The notes under the pieces: model-generated
What the model saw: only the letters and a program-made list of their open reading frames with translations
Databases searched by the model: none
Told to the model about the DNA's origin: nothing
Shown: positions 7,421-14,539 of the stretch, in pieces
Position numbering within the stretch: the first letter of the stretch is position 1
Layout: each line of letters opens with the position of its first letter
Made by a program: the position numbers and the translations under genes
Source: a bacterium UBP2_UBA5202
Lineage (GTDB): Bacteria > Edwardsbacteria > AC1 > EtOH8
DNA length: 64,000 nucleotides
Reading direction: 5' to 3'
NCBI GenBank assembly: GCA_002412795.1
Contig: DHVS01000038.1
Coordinates: 1-64,000, forward strand

Positions 7421-8551
7421 ATGAACAATTCTGAACGCCGCCTGTTCCCGTTCCCGGCCATCATCGGCCAGGACAAGCTGAAGACCGCCTATCTGGCCAA
7501 CCTGGTCAACCCGCGCATAGGGGGTCTGCTGATCTCCGGGCCCAAGGGCACCGGCAAGAGCACCATTGTGCATTCTATTTCCTCTGTGCTGCCGGAATAT
7601 CACGCGGTGCAGGACTGCCCCTTCAACTGTGATCCGGCCGACCCGTCCCGGTTCTGTTCTCTGTGCCGGGAGAGGACCGCCCACCGGGCGCTGACCAGGC
7701 CGATGCGGATTATCAACCTGCCGCTGTCCTGCAGCGAGGACCGGCTGGTGGGCAGCATCGACGTGGAGAAACTGCTCAAGACCGGCGAGAAGGCGGTGCT
7801 GCCGGGCATCCTGGGGGCGGCCAACGGCAACATCCTTTACGTGGACGAGGTCAACCTGCTGCCCGACCACTTGGTGGACGACATCCTGGACGCGGCGGCC
7901 TCGCACTGGAACACCATCGAGCGGGAGGGGGTGTCCGTCTCCCACCCGGCCGGCTTCGTGCTGGTGGGAACCATGAACCCGGAGGAGGGCGACCTGAGGC
8001 CCCAGATCCTGGACCGCTTCCCGCTCTGCGTCCGGATAGAGACGGTGAAGGACCCGGGACAACGGGTGGAGATAGTCCGGGCAAACCTGATGTTCGAGGA
8101 CCATCCGGAGGAATTCTTTAAGCGATACGAGACCCGGTCGGAAGCGCTGAAAGCCGCCATCATAACCGCCAGGGGACTGCTGCCGGGGGTGACGGCCGGC
8201 GACGAGGCGGTGGCGGCGGTGGCCCGCTCCTGCGCCGAGCTGAAAGTGGACGGCCAGCGCCCGGACATAGTGATCATAAAGACCGGCCTGACCCTGGCCG
8301 CCCTCAACGGCCGCACCCAGGCCGCCCGCGAAGACATAATGCTGGCGGCCGAGCTGGCCCTGGTGCACCGCACCCGGGACGGCGGCCTGCTGGAACCGCC
8401 CTCGCCCGATGAGATAGCCCGTAGTTTCGGCAAACATGCGGCAGCGGTCCCGGCCGCCAAAGACCTGGCGGATGGGGACAGCACCCAGTCATCCGGACAA
8501 CCGTCATCTGAGGCCGGTTCCGGCGCCGATGGCGTAAAAAAAAACAAATAA
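7421..8551 (+). CDS. ChlI/BchI-like AAA+ ATPase (chelatase small-subunit type)
   Basis: The 376-aa protein is a MgChlI-type AAA+ ATPase. Walker A is GPKGTGKST (about 40-48), Walker B is ILYVDEVNLL (about 138-147), and sensor 1 lies in LVGTMNPEEGDLRPQILDRF. A C-terminal helical lid follows. A Cys-rich insert (CPFNCD...CSLCRE) is also present. The last about 25 residues form a polar Ser/Gly/Ala linker ending KKNK. Family members insert Mg or Co into tetrapyrroles with ChlH/CobN and ChlD, or act as chaperone-like ATPases beside VWA proteins. No ChlH/CobN is in the window. The end of the gene carries a -1 frameshift cassette leading into the VWA gene. Confidence 0.88.
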   Translation: MNNSERRLFPFPAIIGQDKLKTAYLANLVNPRIGGLLISGPKGTGKSTIVHSISSVLPEYHAVQDCPFNCDPADPSRFCSLCRERTAHRALTRPMRIINLPLSCSEDRLVGSIDVEKLLKTGEKAVLPGILGAANGNILYVDEVNLLPDHLVDDILDAAASHWNTIEREGVSVSHPAGFVLVGTMNPEEGDLRPQILDRFPLCVRIETVKDPGQRVEIVRANLMFEDHPEEFFKRYETRSEALKAAIITARGLLPGVTAGDEAVAAVARSCAELKVDGQRPDIVIIKTGLTLAALNGRTQAAREDIMLAAELALVHRTRDGGLLEPPSPDEIARSFGKHAAAVPAAKDLADGDSTQSSGQPSSEAGSGADGVKKNK

Positions 8552-8580
8552 AGGCCAAACTGCAGGCACTGCAAACGGCC
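8539..8580 (+). promoter_or_regulatory. Candidate programmed -1 frameshift cassette
   Basis: The zero-frame codons AAA-AAA-AAC-AAA-TAA contain the canonical heptamer A AAA AAC (8539-8545) inside a nine-A run (8536-8544). After a 7-nt spacer there is a stem-loop. An outer GGCC/GGCC pair (8553-8556 with 8577-8580) encloses an inner TGCAG/CTGCA stem (8561-8565 with 8569-8573) and a 3-nt loop. The -1 frame is open from 8512 through the VWA gene. Slippage would fuse ATPase, linker and VWA into about 752 residues. Transcriptional slippage on A9 is an alternative. Confidence 0.6.
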
Positions 8581-8589
8581 AGGCTTAAT

Positions 8590-9678
8590 GTGCAGCCGGG
8601 GAATGCCGACAGGAATATCCTGAGGAGCCTCTTTAACAAGGTCAAACGCCGGTTCACCAAGCCCAAGAAAATCGCAGTAATTTCCCCGGGCCAGCCCATT
8701 CCGCTGTTCGACCCCTCCCGCAGCCTGACTGCCAAGCTCAAAGGCGGGTTCCTGAAATTCCTGAAAAAGATCGGAAAGACCAAGACCCGTTCGTTCAAGG
8801 GAAGCCCCAGGCGGAGGACCGTGGTAACCGAGCGCTCGGGACGCAACGTCAAGGAGGTGCGTTACCAGCCGGGCGAGAATACCTTGGCCCCGGTGCAGAC
8901 CCTGATCAAGGCCGCCGGGCAGGGCAGGTACGAATTCAGATCCAGGCGGTTCTCCATCGGCAGCCGTGATCTGGTGGGCTGGGAAAAAGCGGAAAGGCAG
9001 AGCCTGACCCTGGTGCTGCTGGCCGACGTCAGCCATTCCACCCATCCCTATATCAACGTGATGGCCGAGATCATCAACTCGCTGACCGGCTATTTCCGGG
9101 TGAACAAGGACCGGATCGGGTTGATCTCGCTGTCCGGCGCCCAGGCCCGGATCCTGAACCACCCCACCCACAATTACCGGGTGGTCACTAAAAGCCTGCT
9201 GTCGCTGGCCATCCAGGGGCAGACCCCGCTGGCCGACGGGATGCAGAAGGCCCTGGCCATGATCCGCCTACAGAAGCAACGTTCGCCGGGTTCCTCCAGC
9301 CTGGTGATCGCCCTGACCGACTGCTATCCCGAACCGCTGACCTTCCATTCACCCGACCCCTTCGACGAGCCGGCTTACCGGGAATCGGTGCGGGCCGCTA
9401 AGCTCTTCCGCAAGGGCAAGGTTCCGCTGCTGCTGATAAACCCGACCTTCAGTCATCATGAGGAGAAGGATTATTTTCCGGGGGAGAAGCTTTCGGTGAT
9501 GATCGAAAGCGAAAGCGGGGGGAGGCTGATAAAATTATACCGTCCCATGGAATTCGCCCAGACCCAGCCCAGCCAGGGAATTCCGCCCAGCCACCGCGAC
9601 ATTCTCCGGATCATCAGCGGGGTGGAGGAAATGATAGGCAGCCGTAAACTGGGGGAGGACCGCCGGATAGCGGGCTGA
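8590..9678 (+). CDS. VWA-domain protein, ChlD/BchD C-terminal type
   Basis: From the only usable start (GTG at 8590) this is 362 aa, but the frame is open upstream to 8512 and no ribosome site precedes the GTG. It may therefore be made mainly as a -1 frameshift extension of the preceding ATPase. A basic N-terminal region (RRFTKPKK) is followed by a von Willebrand A domain (about 135-320). The complete MIDAS has DVSHS (D-x-S-x-S), the Thr in GQTPLADGM and the Asp in LTDCYPE. AAA+ plus linker plus VWA is the architecture of chelatase D subunits, and unshifted product equals the I subunit. A bidirectional terminator follows. Confidence 0.85.
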   Translation: MQPGNADRNILRSLFNKVKRRFTKPKKIAVISPGQPIPLFDPSRSLTAKLKGGFLKFLKKIGKTKTRSFKGSPRRRTVVTERSGRNVKEVRYQPGENTLAPVQTLIKAAGQGRYEFRSRRFSIGSRDLVGWEKAERQSLTLVLLADVSHSTHPYINVMAEIINSLTGYFRVNKDRIGLISLSGAQARILNHPTHNYRVVTKSLLSLAIQGQTPLADGMQKALAMIRLQKQRSPGSSSLVIALTDCYPEPLTFHSPDPFDEPAYRESVRAAKLFRKGKVPLLLINPTFSHHEEKDYFPGEKLSVMIESESGGRLIKLYRPMEFAQTQPSQGIPPSHRDILRIISGVEEMIGSRKLGEDRRIAG

Positions 9679-9712
9679 GGGATCGTCCCCAAAACATAAA
9701 TTTCAGGCAAAT

Positions 9713-9741
9713 ACAAAACCCCGCCGCTGGCGGGGTTTTGT
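9713..9741. terminator. Bidirectional terminator between convergent genes
   Basis: A perfect 13-bp stem (ACAAAACCCCGCC with its complement) encloses a 3-nt loop, with A-rich and T-rich flanks inside the stem. It lies between the plus-strand VWA gene and the minus-strand lipoprotein gene and can serve both. Confidence 0.85.
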
Positions 9742-9758
9742 TTGGCTATGGGCAACGC

Positions 9759-10316
9759 TTACTTGCCGGCGGTATTTTCTCCCAGGCTGGCCATGATCTT
9801 GGCGGCCTGTTCCTTGATCCCGGAGGCCTTGGTAACGGCTTCAAACAGATTACCGGCCTTGAATTCGTCCTGGGCCTGTTTCCAGGTTCCGGGCATGGCA
9901 TTGACGGCGGCTTTGGCATCGGCCAGCACAGATTTATCAACGCCTTTGGCATTGGCCACGGCGGTCTTGACACCGGCGATCAGCTTGGGCATCTCGGCTG
10001 ACAGGGCCTTCCAATCCTGGGGCAGGGCGGCCTTTTTGGCCTCGATGGCGGTGCCCAGGTCCTGGACCTTGGCCGGAAGGTCCTTGGCGGAAGCCAAAGC
10101 GGCCTTGTAGTCACCCTTCTCAAATGCCTGTTTGGCCCCGGCCAGGGCGGCTTCCATCTCCGCCAGCTGTTCGGGCACGAACTTGGCGGCTTCGTTCCGG
10201 ACGGTGTTCATGGCCTCCTCGGCGGTTTTGATGGCCAGCTGGGCCGGGGTCTTGCTCAGGCTGCAGGACATGGCCAGGAACGCAACGCAAAAAAGAACAG
10301 GGATAAGTTTTTTCAT
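9759..10316 (-). CDS. Alanine-rich helical lipoprotein
   Basis: The 185-aa product has a lipoprotein signal (MKKLIPVLFCVAFLAMSC, lipobox LAMSC). The mature part is Ala/Lys/Glu-rich and helical, with repeated KA-x-x-A patterns, resembling periplasmic helical-hairpin lipoproteins of TPR/DUF type. No catalytic motif is seen. The start at 10316 has an AGGAG ribosome site; the frame is open for 46 codons upstream, but the promoter at 10360-10388 lies inside that extension, so the short start is right. It is monocistronic, between this promoter and the terminator at 9713-9741. Confidence 0.8.
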   Translation of the reverse strand: MKKLIPVLFCVAFLAMSCSLSKTPAQLAIKTAEEAMNTVRNEAAKFVPEQLAEMEAALAGAKQAFEKGDYKAALASAKDLPAKVQDLGTAIEAKKAALPQDWKALSAEMPKLIAGVKTAVANAKGVDKSVLADAKAAVNAMPGTWKQAQDEFKAGNLFEAVTKASGIKEQAAKIMASLGENTAGK

Positions 10317-10359
10317 GTTTTCTCCTGATTGGTTTATTGTTGGGTTGATGTAAAAATTG

Positions 10360-10388
10360 AGTATATACCCGGAAACCGGGGTTGTCAA
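10360..10388 (-). promoter_or_regulatory. Consensus promoter with palindromic spacer
   Basis: On the minus strand TTGACA (10383-10388), a 17-bp spacer and TATACT (10360-10365) form a near-consensus sigma-70 promoter 44 bp before the lipoprotein ATG. The spacer contains the palindrome CCCGGAAACCGGG (10368-10380). The lpxC promoter at 17700-17728 has the same TTGACAACCCC start and a GGG before its -10 box. Confidence 0.75.
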
Positions 10389-10393
10389 GATAA

Positions 10394-10744
10394 TTATTTC
10401 CGGTGCGGATCTTTTTGTTTTCTTTTGCTTTGTTTTAAGCCCGGCCCCGGCCACCGGAATCTTTCAAGATCAATATTTTCATGAAGGCCCAAAGCCACTC
10501 CTTCGCTTTCCAGCAGGGCCCGCTGTTCCTCGTAGCCGTATCCGGGTTTAAGGGAGATCGTTCCCCGGCTGTTGATCACCCTGTGCCAGGGAAGCTGTTC
10601 CTTGCCCGAGCTGGAATGAAGCAGCCAGATGACCGCCCGGGCGCCTCTGGGATTGCCGGCCAGGGCCGCGATCTGGCCGTAGGTGGCTACTTTGCCGCGG
10701 GGGATGCGTTTGATGAGGGAGATTATCTGGGAGGAGAAGGTCAT
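10394..10744 (-). CDS. Alkyltransferase-like (ATL) protein of the MGMT family
   Basis: This 116-aa protein has the DNA-binding and active-site fold of O6-alkylguanine-DNA alkyltransferase (IPRGKVATYGQIAALAG, GARAVIWLLHSS). The active-site PCHRV motif reads PWHRVINSRG: Trp replaces the alkyl-acceptor Cys. That substitution defines ATL proteins, which bind O6-alkylguanine without repairing it and flag it for nucleotide excision repair. The Arg finger and recognition helix (NPRGARAVIW) are retained. A Lys-rich C-terminal tail follows. The gene stands alone, 105 bp downstream of the slipin gene on the same strand. Confidence 0.88.
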   Translation of the reverse strand: MTFSSQIISLIKRIPRGKVATYGQIAALAGNPRGARAVIWLLHSSSGKEQLPWHRVINSRGTISLKPGYGYEEQRALLESEGVALGLHENIDLERFRWPGPGLKQSKRKQKDPHRK

Positions 10745-10809
10745 GTGATATGCTGCGGTTTATTGTTGGGGTCCGGCAGTCCTTGTCCCTGTCTTTAGCG
10801 GGATGCACA

Positions 10810-10837
10810 AAGCGGCGGCCATTGTTGGCCGCCGCTT
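10810..10837. terminator. Hairpin terminator after the slipin gene
   Basis: An 11-bp perfect stem (AAGCGGCGGCC with its complement) encloses a 6-nt loop. It begins just past the slipin stop. The T-run is weak on the minus strand and better on the plus strand, so efficiency is uncertain. Confidence 0.6.
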
Positions 10838-10848
10838 CTGTTTTCCGT

Positions 10849-11610
10849 TTACACCTTCTTCTCGCCCTTGTCAATTATCTGGGCAAAATACTTCATGAAC
10901 TCTATGGGCAGGGGGAAGATGATGGTGGAATTCTTCTCCACTGCGATCTCGGTCAAAGTCTGGAGGTAGCGCAGCTGCACGGTCACCGGTTCCTGGGCCA
11001 TGATCGAAGCGGCATCCTTGAGCTTGGCCGAGGCCTGGAACTCGCCGTCGGCGTGGATCACCTTGGCCCGGCGTTCGCGCTCGGCCTCGGCCTGCTTGGC
11101 CATGGCCCGGCGCATGCCCTCGGGCAGGTCAATGTCCTTGACCTCCACCGCCGAGACCTTGACGCCCCAGGGGTCGGTGCGCCCGTCTATCACCTTCTGC
11201 AGGGTCAGGTTGATCTTCTCCCGGTTGGTTAGCAGTTCGTCCAGTTCATGCTCGCCCAAAATGGAGCGGAGGGTGGTCTGACCCATCTGGCTGGTGGCGT
11301 ACATATAGTCCTCCACCGCGATGATGGCTTTGTCCGGCTGGAACACCTGGAAGTACATTACGGCGTTGACCTTCACCGAGACGTTGTCCTTGGTGATCAC
11401 CTCCTGGGTGGGCACGTCCAGGGCGATGGTGCGCAGGGTCACCTTGACCATCTTCTCGAACAGGGGGATCAGGATGATCAGTCCCGGGCCCCGGGTGCCG
11501 ACGTAGCGGCCCAGTCTAAAGACCACGCCCCGCTCGTATTCCCGCAGGATCTTGAAGGTGTTGAGCAGGATGAACAGGATGAAGATGATCAGAGCTATGG
11601 TACCGGTCAT
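10849..11610 (-). CDS. Slipin, SPFH/stomatin-family membrane protein
   Basis: The 253-aa protein has an N-terminal membrane helix (residues about 3-20) followed by the SPFH/band-7 domain, with typical YERGVVFRLGRYVGTRGPG and the ALDVPTQEVITKDNV segment. A charged helical region (AEAERERRAKVI) and a C-terminal hydrophobic oligomerisation stretch complete it. Slipins scaffold membrane microdomains and pair with NfeD-type proteases. Here nfeD lies upstream on the same strand at 12107-13384, with a four-helix-bundle cassette inserted between the two. Confidence 0.9.
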   Translation of the reverse strand: MTGTIALIIFILFILLNTFKILREYERGVVFRLGRYVGTRGPGLIILIPLFEKMVKVTLRTIALDVPTQEVITKDNVSVKVNAVMYFQVFQPDKAIIAVEDYMYATSQMGQTTLRSILGEHELDELLTNREKINLTLQKVIDGRTDPWGVKVSAVEVKDIDLPEGMRRAMAKQAEAERERRAKVIHADGEFQASAKLKDAASIMAQEPVTVQLRYLQTLTEIAVEKNSTIIFPLPIEFMKYFAQIIDKGEKKV

Positions 11611-11645
11611 GGTTGGTTCCTCCTTATGTTTGGTTGAAATTTACT

Positions 11646-12115
11646 AAGCGTAAAGCGTGAAGCGGATAGCGTCAAGCGTTAAGCATTACGGGGTATTTTC
11701 CTTCAGACCAACGATCATTTTCCATAACATCCGGCCCACTTCCTGGGATAGGGCATATAACGTGTTAAAATCTTCAGTCTTGAGATATCCAATATCCTTT
11801 GCTAACATTAATTGGGTTTGGAATTCTGCCAGTGATCCGTTGGCGGTATAAAGAAATTGAATATATTCTTTTCTGTTTTTCCGGCCATAACCTTCCGCAA
11901 TGTTTGAAGGAATTGAAACCGAGCACCTTCTGATCTGTGAGGTTAAACCATAATCTTCATTGGCTGGAAATAATTTGGTGATCTGGTATAAAGCTACACA
12001 TAATTTGTAGGACTTTTGCCACACTATCAGGTCGGCAAAACTCTTTGTTGGTTGCATACAATCCTTATTCTATGCTCAAACAACGCTTTTCGCTAAACGC
12101 TGACCGCTATACGCT
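11646..12115 (-). mobile_element. Four-helix-bundle cassette with heptad-repeat inverted arms
   Basis: The gene at 11686-12057 is enclosed by imperfect inverted repeats. The left arm (11646-11684) is five copies of the heptad AGCGNNN. The right arm (12081-12115), read from the other strand, is the same heptad repeated about five times. The right arm starts inside nfeD and supplies its last codons and stop. The cassette separates nfeD from its usual partner slipin. No transposase is present. The ORF family is the one found in 23S rRNA intervening sequences, which also sit in a stem formed by complementary ends. Confidence 0.55.
11686..12057 (-). CDS. Four-helix-bundle protein of the 23S rRNA intervening-sequence ORF family
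   Basis: The 123-aa protein has the family hallmarks: an opening FADLIVWQKSYKL, the LTSQIRRCSVSIPSNIAEG core with its invariant NIAEG, then KEYIQFLYTANGSLAEFQTQL. These proteins form a pentameric four-helix bundle; their function is unknown. It is more AT-rich than nfeD and slipin around it and is one of three paralogues in the window (with 30951-31370 and 34247-34660). Its position inside heptad-repeat arms suggests it travels as a cassette. Confidence 0.9.
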   Translation of the reverse strand: MQPTKSFADLIVWQKSYKLCVALYQITKLFPANEDYGLTSQIRRCSVSIPSNIAEGYGRKNRKEYIQFLYTANGSLAEFQTQLMLAKDIGYLKTEDFNTLYALSQEVGRMLWKMIVGLKENTP

Positions 12116-13384
12116 CTTGGTTACCTTAAGCGTCATGCCTTTTACTTCCAATACCTTGATCTTGGTGCCTTCGGCGATCTCGGTCTCCGACCAGGCGCTC
12201 CAGTGGGTTCCTTCCACAAACACGCTTCCGCCGTCCTTGTTCACCAGGGTCCGGGCGTCGCCCTCCTGGCCCAGCAGGCCCTTGTCGCCGGAGACGGGTT
12301 TGGTCCTCAATGTCTTGATGGACAGCCAGACCCCGATGATGAAGAAGGCCGCGGTGGCCGCCACCACCGGGATGATAACCTGGAGCGAGGCCCGCAGGGC
12401 CGGGTCCGGCGAGTTGAACAGCATTACCGATCCAATGAACATGGCAACTATCCCTCCTATGCTAAGTATTCCGTGCGAGGCTATTTTGACGTCCAGGATA
12501 AACAGCACGATGGCCAGTATTATCAGCAGCATTCCGGCGTAGCTGACCGAAAGGGTCTGGAAGGCGAAGAAGGCCAGGATCAGCGAGATGGCGCCCACCA
12601 CCCCGGGCAGTATGGCCCCGGGATTGGAGAACTCAAAGTAAAGGCCCAGCAGCCCCAGCATGAAGAAGATGTAGGCGATGTTGGGATCGGAGATCACGGA
12701 CAGGAACCTGTCCCGCCAGTTCATCTCTACTGTCACCGTTCGGGCCAGCTTGATGTTCAGGGTCACAGTGTCCCGGTCCATGGCTATCTTCCGGCCGTCC
12801 AGGGAATCCAACAGGGCGGAGGTGTTGGGGGCCACCAGGTCAATGACTTTGCGTTTTAAGGCCTCTGTCTCGGACAGAGAGACGCTGTGGCGGACGGCGG
12901 AGTCGGCCCAGGCCACGTTGCGGCCCCGTTTCTCGGCGATGGAGCGGATGTAGGCCGCGGCGTCATTTGTTACCTTGCCGGACATGGTGCTGTCCATCTG
13001 TCCGCTCTGCCCGATGGAGACCGGGTGGGCCGCCCCGATGCTGGTTCCCGGCGCCATGGCCGCCAGGTGGGCCGACATGGTGATGAAGGCCCCGGCCGAG
13101 GCCGCCCGCGATCCCTGGGGCGCCACGAACACTATCACCGGGACCGGCGAGGCCATGATGCTCTTGATCACCTGGCGCATGGACTGGTCCAGCCCGCCCG
13201 GGGTGTCCATCTCGATGATCAGGCACTCGGCCTGCTCCGCTTGGGCCCGTTCAACGGCCTGGACCATGAACCGGGCCGAGGCCGGGCTGACGGCGCTTTC
13301 CACCCGGGCCACCAGTACCTGGGAGGCTTCGGCCATTCCGCTAACTAAAATTAGCGAAAGAACAAACAATAACAACTTCTTCAT
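12107..13384 (-). CDS. NfeD-type membrane serine protease (ClpP-class)
   Basis: The 425-aa protein has a signal peptide, an N-terminal ClpP-like protease domain (about 22-230), four or so membrane helices (about 235-355) and a C-terminal NfeD OB-fold (about 365-425). The catalytic Ser lies in AASAGAFI and the Lys is probably in SIAEKRGRN. Archaeal homologues of this class cleave the hydrophobic tail of stomatin. The slipin gene downstream (10849-11610) is the expected substrate/partner. The last codons and stop fall in the right arm of the inserted cassette, so the extreme C-terminus may have been altered by the insertion. Confidence 0.88.
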   Translation of the reverse strand: MKKLLLFVLSLILVSGMAEASQVLVARVESAVSPASARFMVQAVERAQAEQAECLIIEMDTPGGLDQSMRQVIKSIMASPVPVIVFVAPQGSRAASAGAFITMSAHLAAMAPGTSIGAAHPVSIGQSGQMDSTMSGKVTNDAAAYIRSIAEKRGRNVAWADSAVRHSVSLSETEALKRKVIDLVAPNTSALLDSLDGRKIAMDRDTVTLNIKLARTVTVEMNWRDRFLSVISDPNIAYIFFMLGLLGLYFEFSNPGAILPGVVGAISLILAFFAFQTLSVSYAGMLLIILAIVLFILDVKIASHGILSIGGIVAMFIGSVMLFNSPDPALRASLQVIIPVVAATAAFFIIGVWLSIKTLRTKPVSGDKGLLGQEGDARTLVNKDGGSVFVEGTHWSAWSETEIAEGTKIKVLEVKGMTLKVTKSV

Positions 13385-13400
13385 AATATCCTCTTCTCAT

Positions 13401-13471
13401 GAATACTGAATACTGAAGATAGAATGCCAGCAAAAATCTGAGATCACAAAACTATTCTGTATTCAATATTC
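13401..13471. repeat. Inverted arms of short tandem units, no ORF
   Basis: GAATACTGAATACTGAA (13401-13417) is matched on the opposite strand at 13455-13471 with 15 of 17 identities. The unit ACTGAAN repeats every 7 nt. It lies between nfeD and the AMP nucleosidase gene, both on the minus strand, and resembles the arms around the four-helix-bundle genes but with nothing coding inside. Confidence 0.5.
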
Positions 13472-13502
13472 CAAATTCAGTCTTCTGTTTTGGTCTCGAG
13501 TG

Positions 13503-14276
13503 TCAGTACTGGAAGTGCTTGATCTTCTCGCCCATCTGGCCGATCTCGGTCATGCTTTCGATGCCGATGTCCAGGTGCAGTCTGCTGAACTTCTTGGTGA
13601 CCTCCCGGTCGCTCCGGTCGGTCTTGATCCCGTGGGGCACCATCGGGATGTCCGAGACCAGCAGCAGGGCGCCCCGGGCGATCTGGTTGGCGTGGCCCAC
13701 GATGAACAGGGTGGCTGTTTCCATGTCGATGGCGATGGCCGTCAGCCTTTTCAGGTATTTCTTGAAAGGCTCGTCCCATTCCCAGACCCGGCGGTTGGCG
13801 GTGTAGATCACCCCGGTGCGGTAATCCAGGTTCCGCTCCTTAAGCTTTTCCGAAACGAACTTGTGCAGTTTAAAGGAGGGCAGGGCCGGCACCTCAGGCG
13901 GCAGGTAGTCGTTGCCGGTACCCTCGCCCCTGATGGCCCCGATGGGCAGGATGAAATGGCCCAGCTCGGTGGTCTTTTTAAGCCCTCCGCATTTTCCCAG
14001 GAACAGCACCCCCTTGGGGTGCCGGGCCACCAGCAGGTCCATGATGGTGGCGATGTTGGGGCTGCCCATTCCCAGGTTCACTATCGACAGGCCCTTGCTG
14101 TTGGTGGCGGCCTGCATCGGCCGGCCCTGACCCTTGATCTCGCAGTTGAAACGCTCGGCGAAGCGCTGCAGGTAGTCGTCGAAGTTGGTCAGCAAAATGT
14201 AATCGCCGAACTGGTCGATCTCCATCCCGGTGTAGCGGGGCAGCCAGTTCTTTGCTATGTCTAATTTTGTCTTCAT
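13503..14276 (-). CDS. amn: AMP nucleosidase, short form
   Basis: The 257-aa protein belongs to the PNP/UDP-phosphorylase superfamily and matches the short AMP nucleosidase class, which lacks the N-terminal regulatory domain of the E. coli enzyme. It hydrolyses AMP to adenine and ribose 5-phosphate. Visible motifs are VNLGMGSPNIATIMD (phosphate loop), LGKCGGLKK, and MET in AIDMETATLF, where the Glu contacts ribose. SDIPMVPHGIKT is the base-binding region. A dispersed repeat region lies upstream. Confidence 0.85.
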   Translation of the reverse strand: MKTKLDIAKNWLPRYTGMEIDQFGDYILLTNFDDYLQRFAERFNCEIKGQGRPMQAATNSKGLSIVNLGMGSPNIATIMDLLVARHPKGVLFLGKCGGLKKTTELGHFILPIGAIRGEGTGNDYLPPEVPALPSFKLHKFVSEKLKERNLDYRTGVIYTANRRVWEWDEPFKKYLKRLTAIAIDMETATLFIVGHANQIARGALLLVSDIPMVPHGIKTDRSDREVTKKFSRLHLDIGIESMTEIGQMGEKIKHFQY

Positions 14277-14294
14277 AGTATCCTTATTTCATTT

Positions 14295-14347
14295 TTTGCC
14301 ACAGAGCGTTGCACTGAGTTTGCCGAAGTGACTCAGAGGCACAGAGA
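14295..14347. repeat. Dispersed CACAGAG-type intergenic repeat
   Basis: The stretch beginning TTGCCACAGAGCGTTGCACT resembles, along most of about 50 bp, the reverse complement of 62549-62601, and a shorter form occurs at 55761-55793. It contains short units of the type CAC-N-GAG at intervals of 8-10 nt. Confidence 0.55.
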
Positions 14348-14368
14348 TATTTTCGGTTGGTCTTGCGG

Positions 14369-14516
14369 TCATCGCGAGTTTTGCTATTCCTCCAGGACAA
14401 ACGAAGCGATCTGCCCGGTGGTTGTTTACGGTTGGACTGCTTCGTTTGTTTGACAGGGGGCCGTTCCCTTCGTATGCTAAGCAAGTAACTCAACTCGGGA
14501 CATGCCTCGCAGTGAC
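14369..14516. repeat. Dispersed palindromic repeat with GTCATCGCGAG-type ends
   Basis: The ends are near-perfect inverted repeats: GTCATCGCGAG (14369-14379) and CTCGCAGTGAC (14506-14516). Inside are the paired motifs AAACGAAGCGATCT and its near-inverse around GCTTCGTTTG. A second copy with the same plan lies at 36442-36542. Such palindromic repeats are common in intergenic regions of many bacteria; no ORF is inside. Confidence 0.7.
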
Positions 14517-14539
14517 TGTTCCAGCCCAGGACCTGCCCG

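Noticed and set aside
14284..14493. 69-codon minus-strand ORF upstream of the AMP nucleosidase gene
   Set aside because: It is made of the dispersed repeats in that spacer and has no recognisable protein features.
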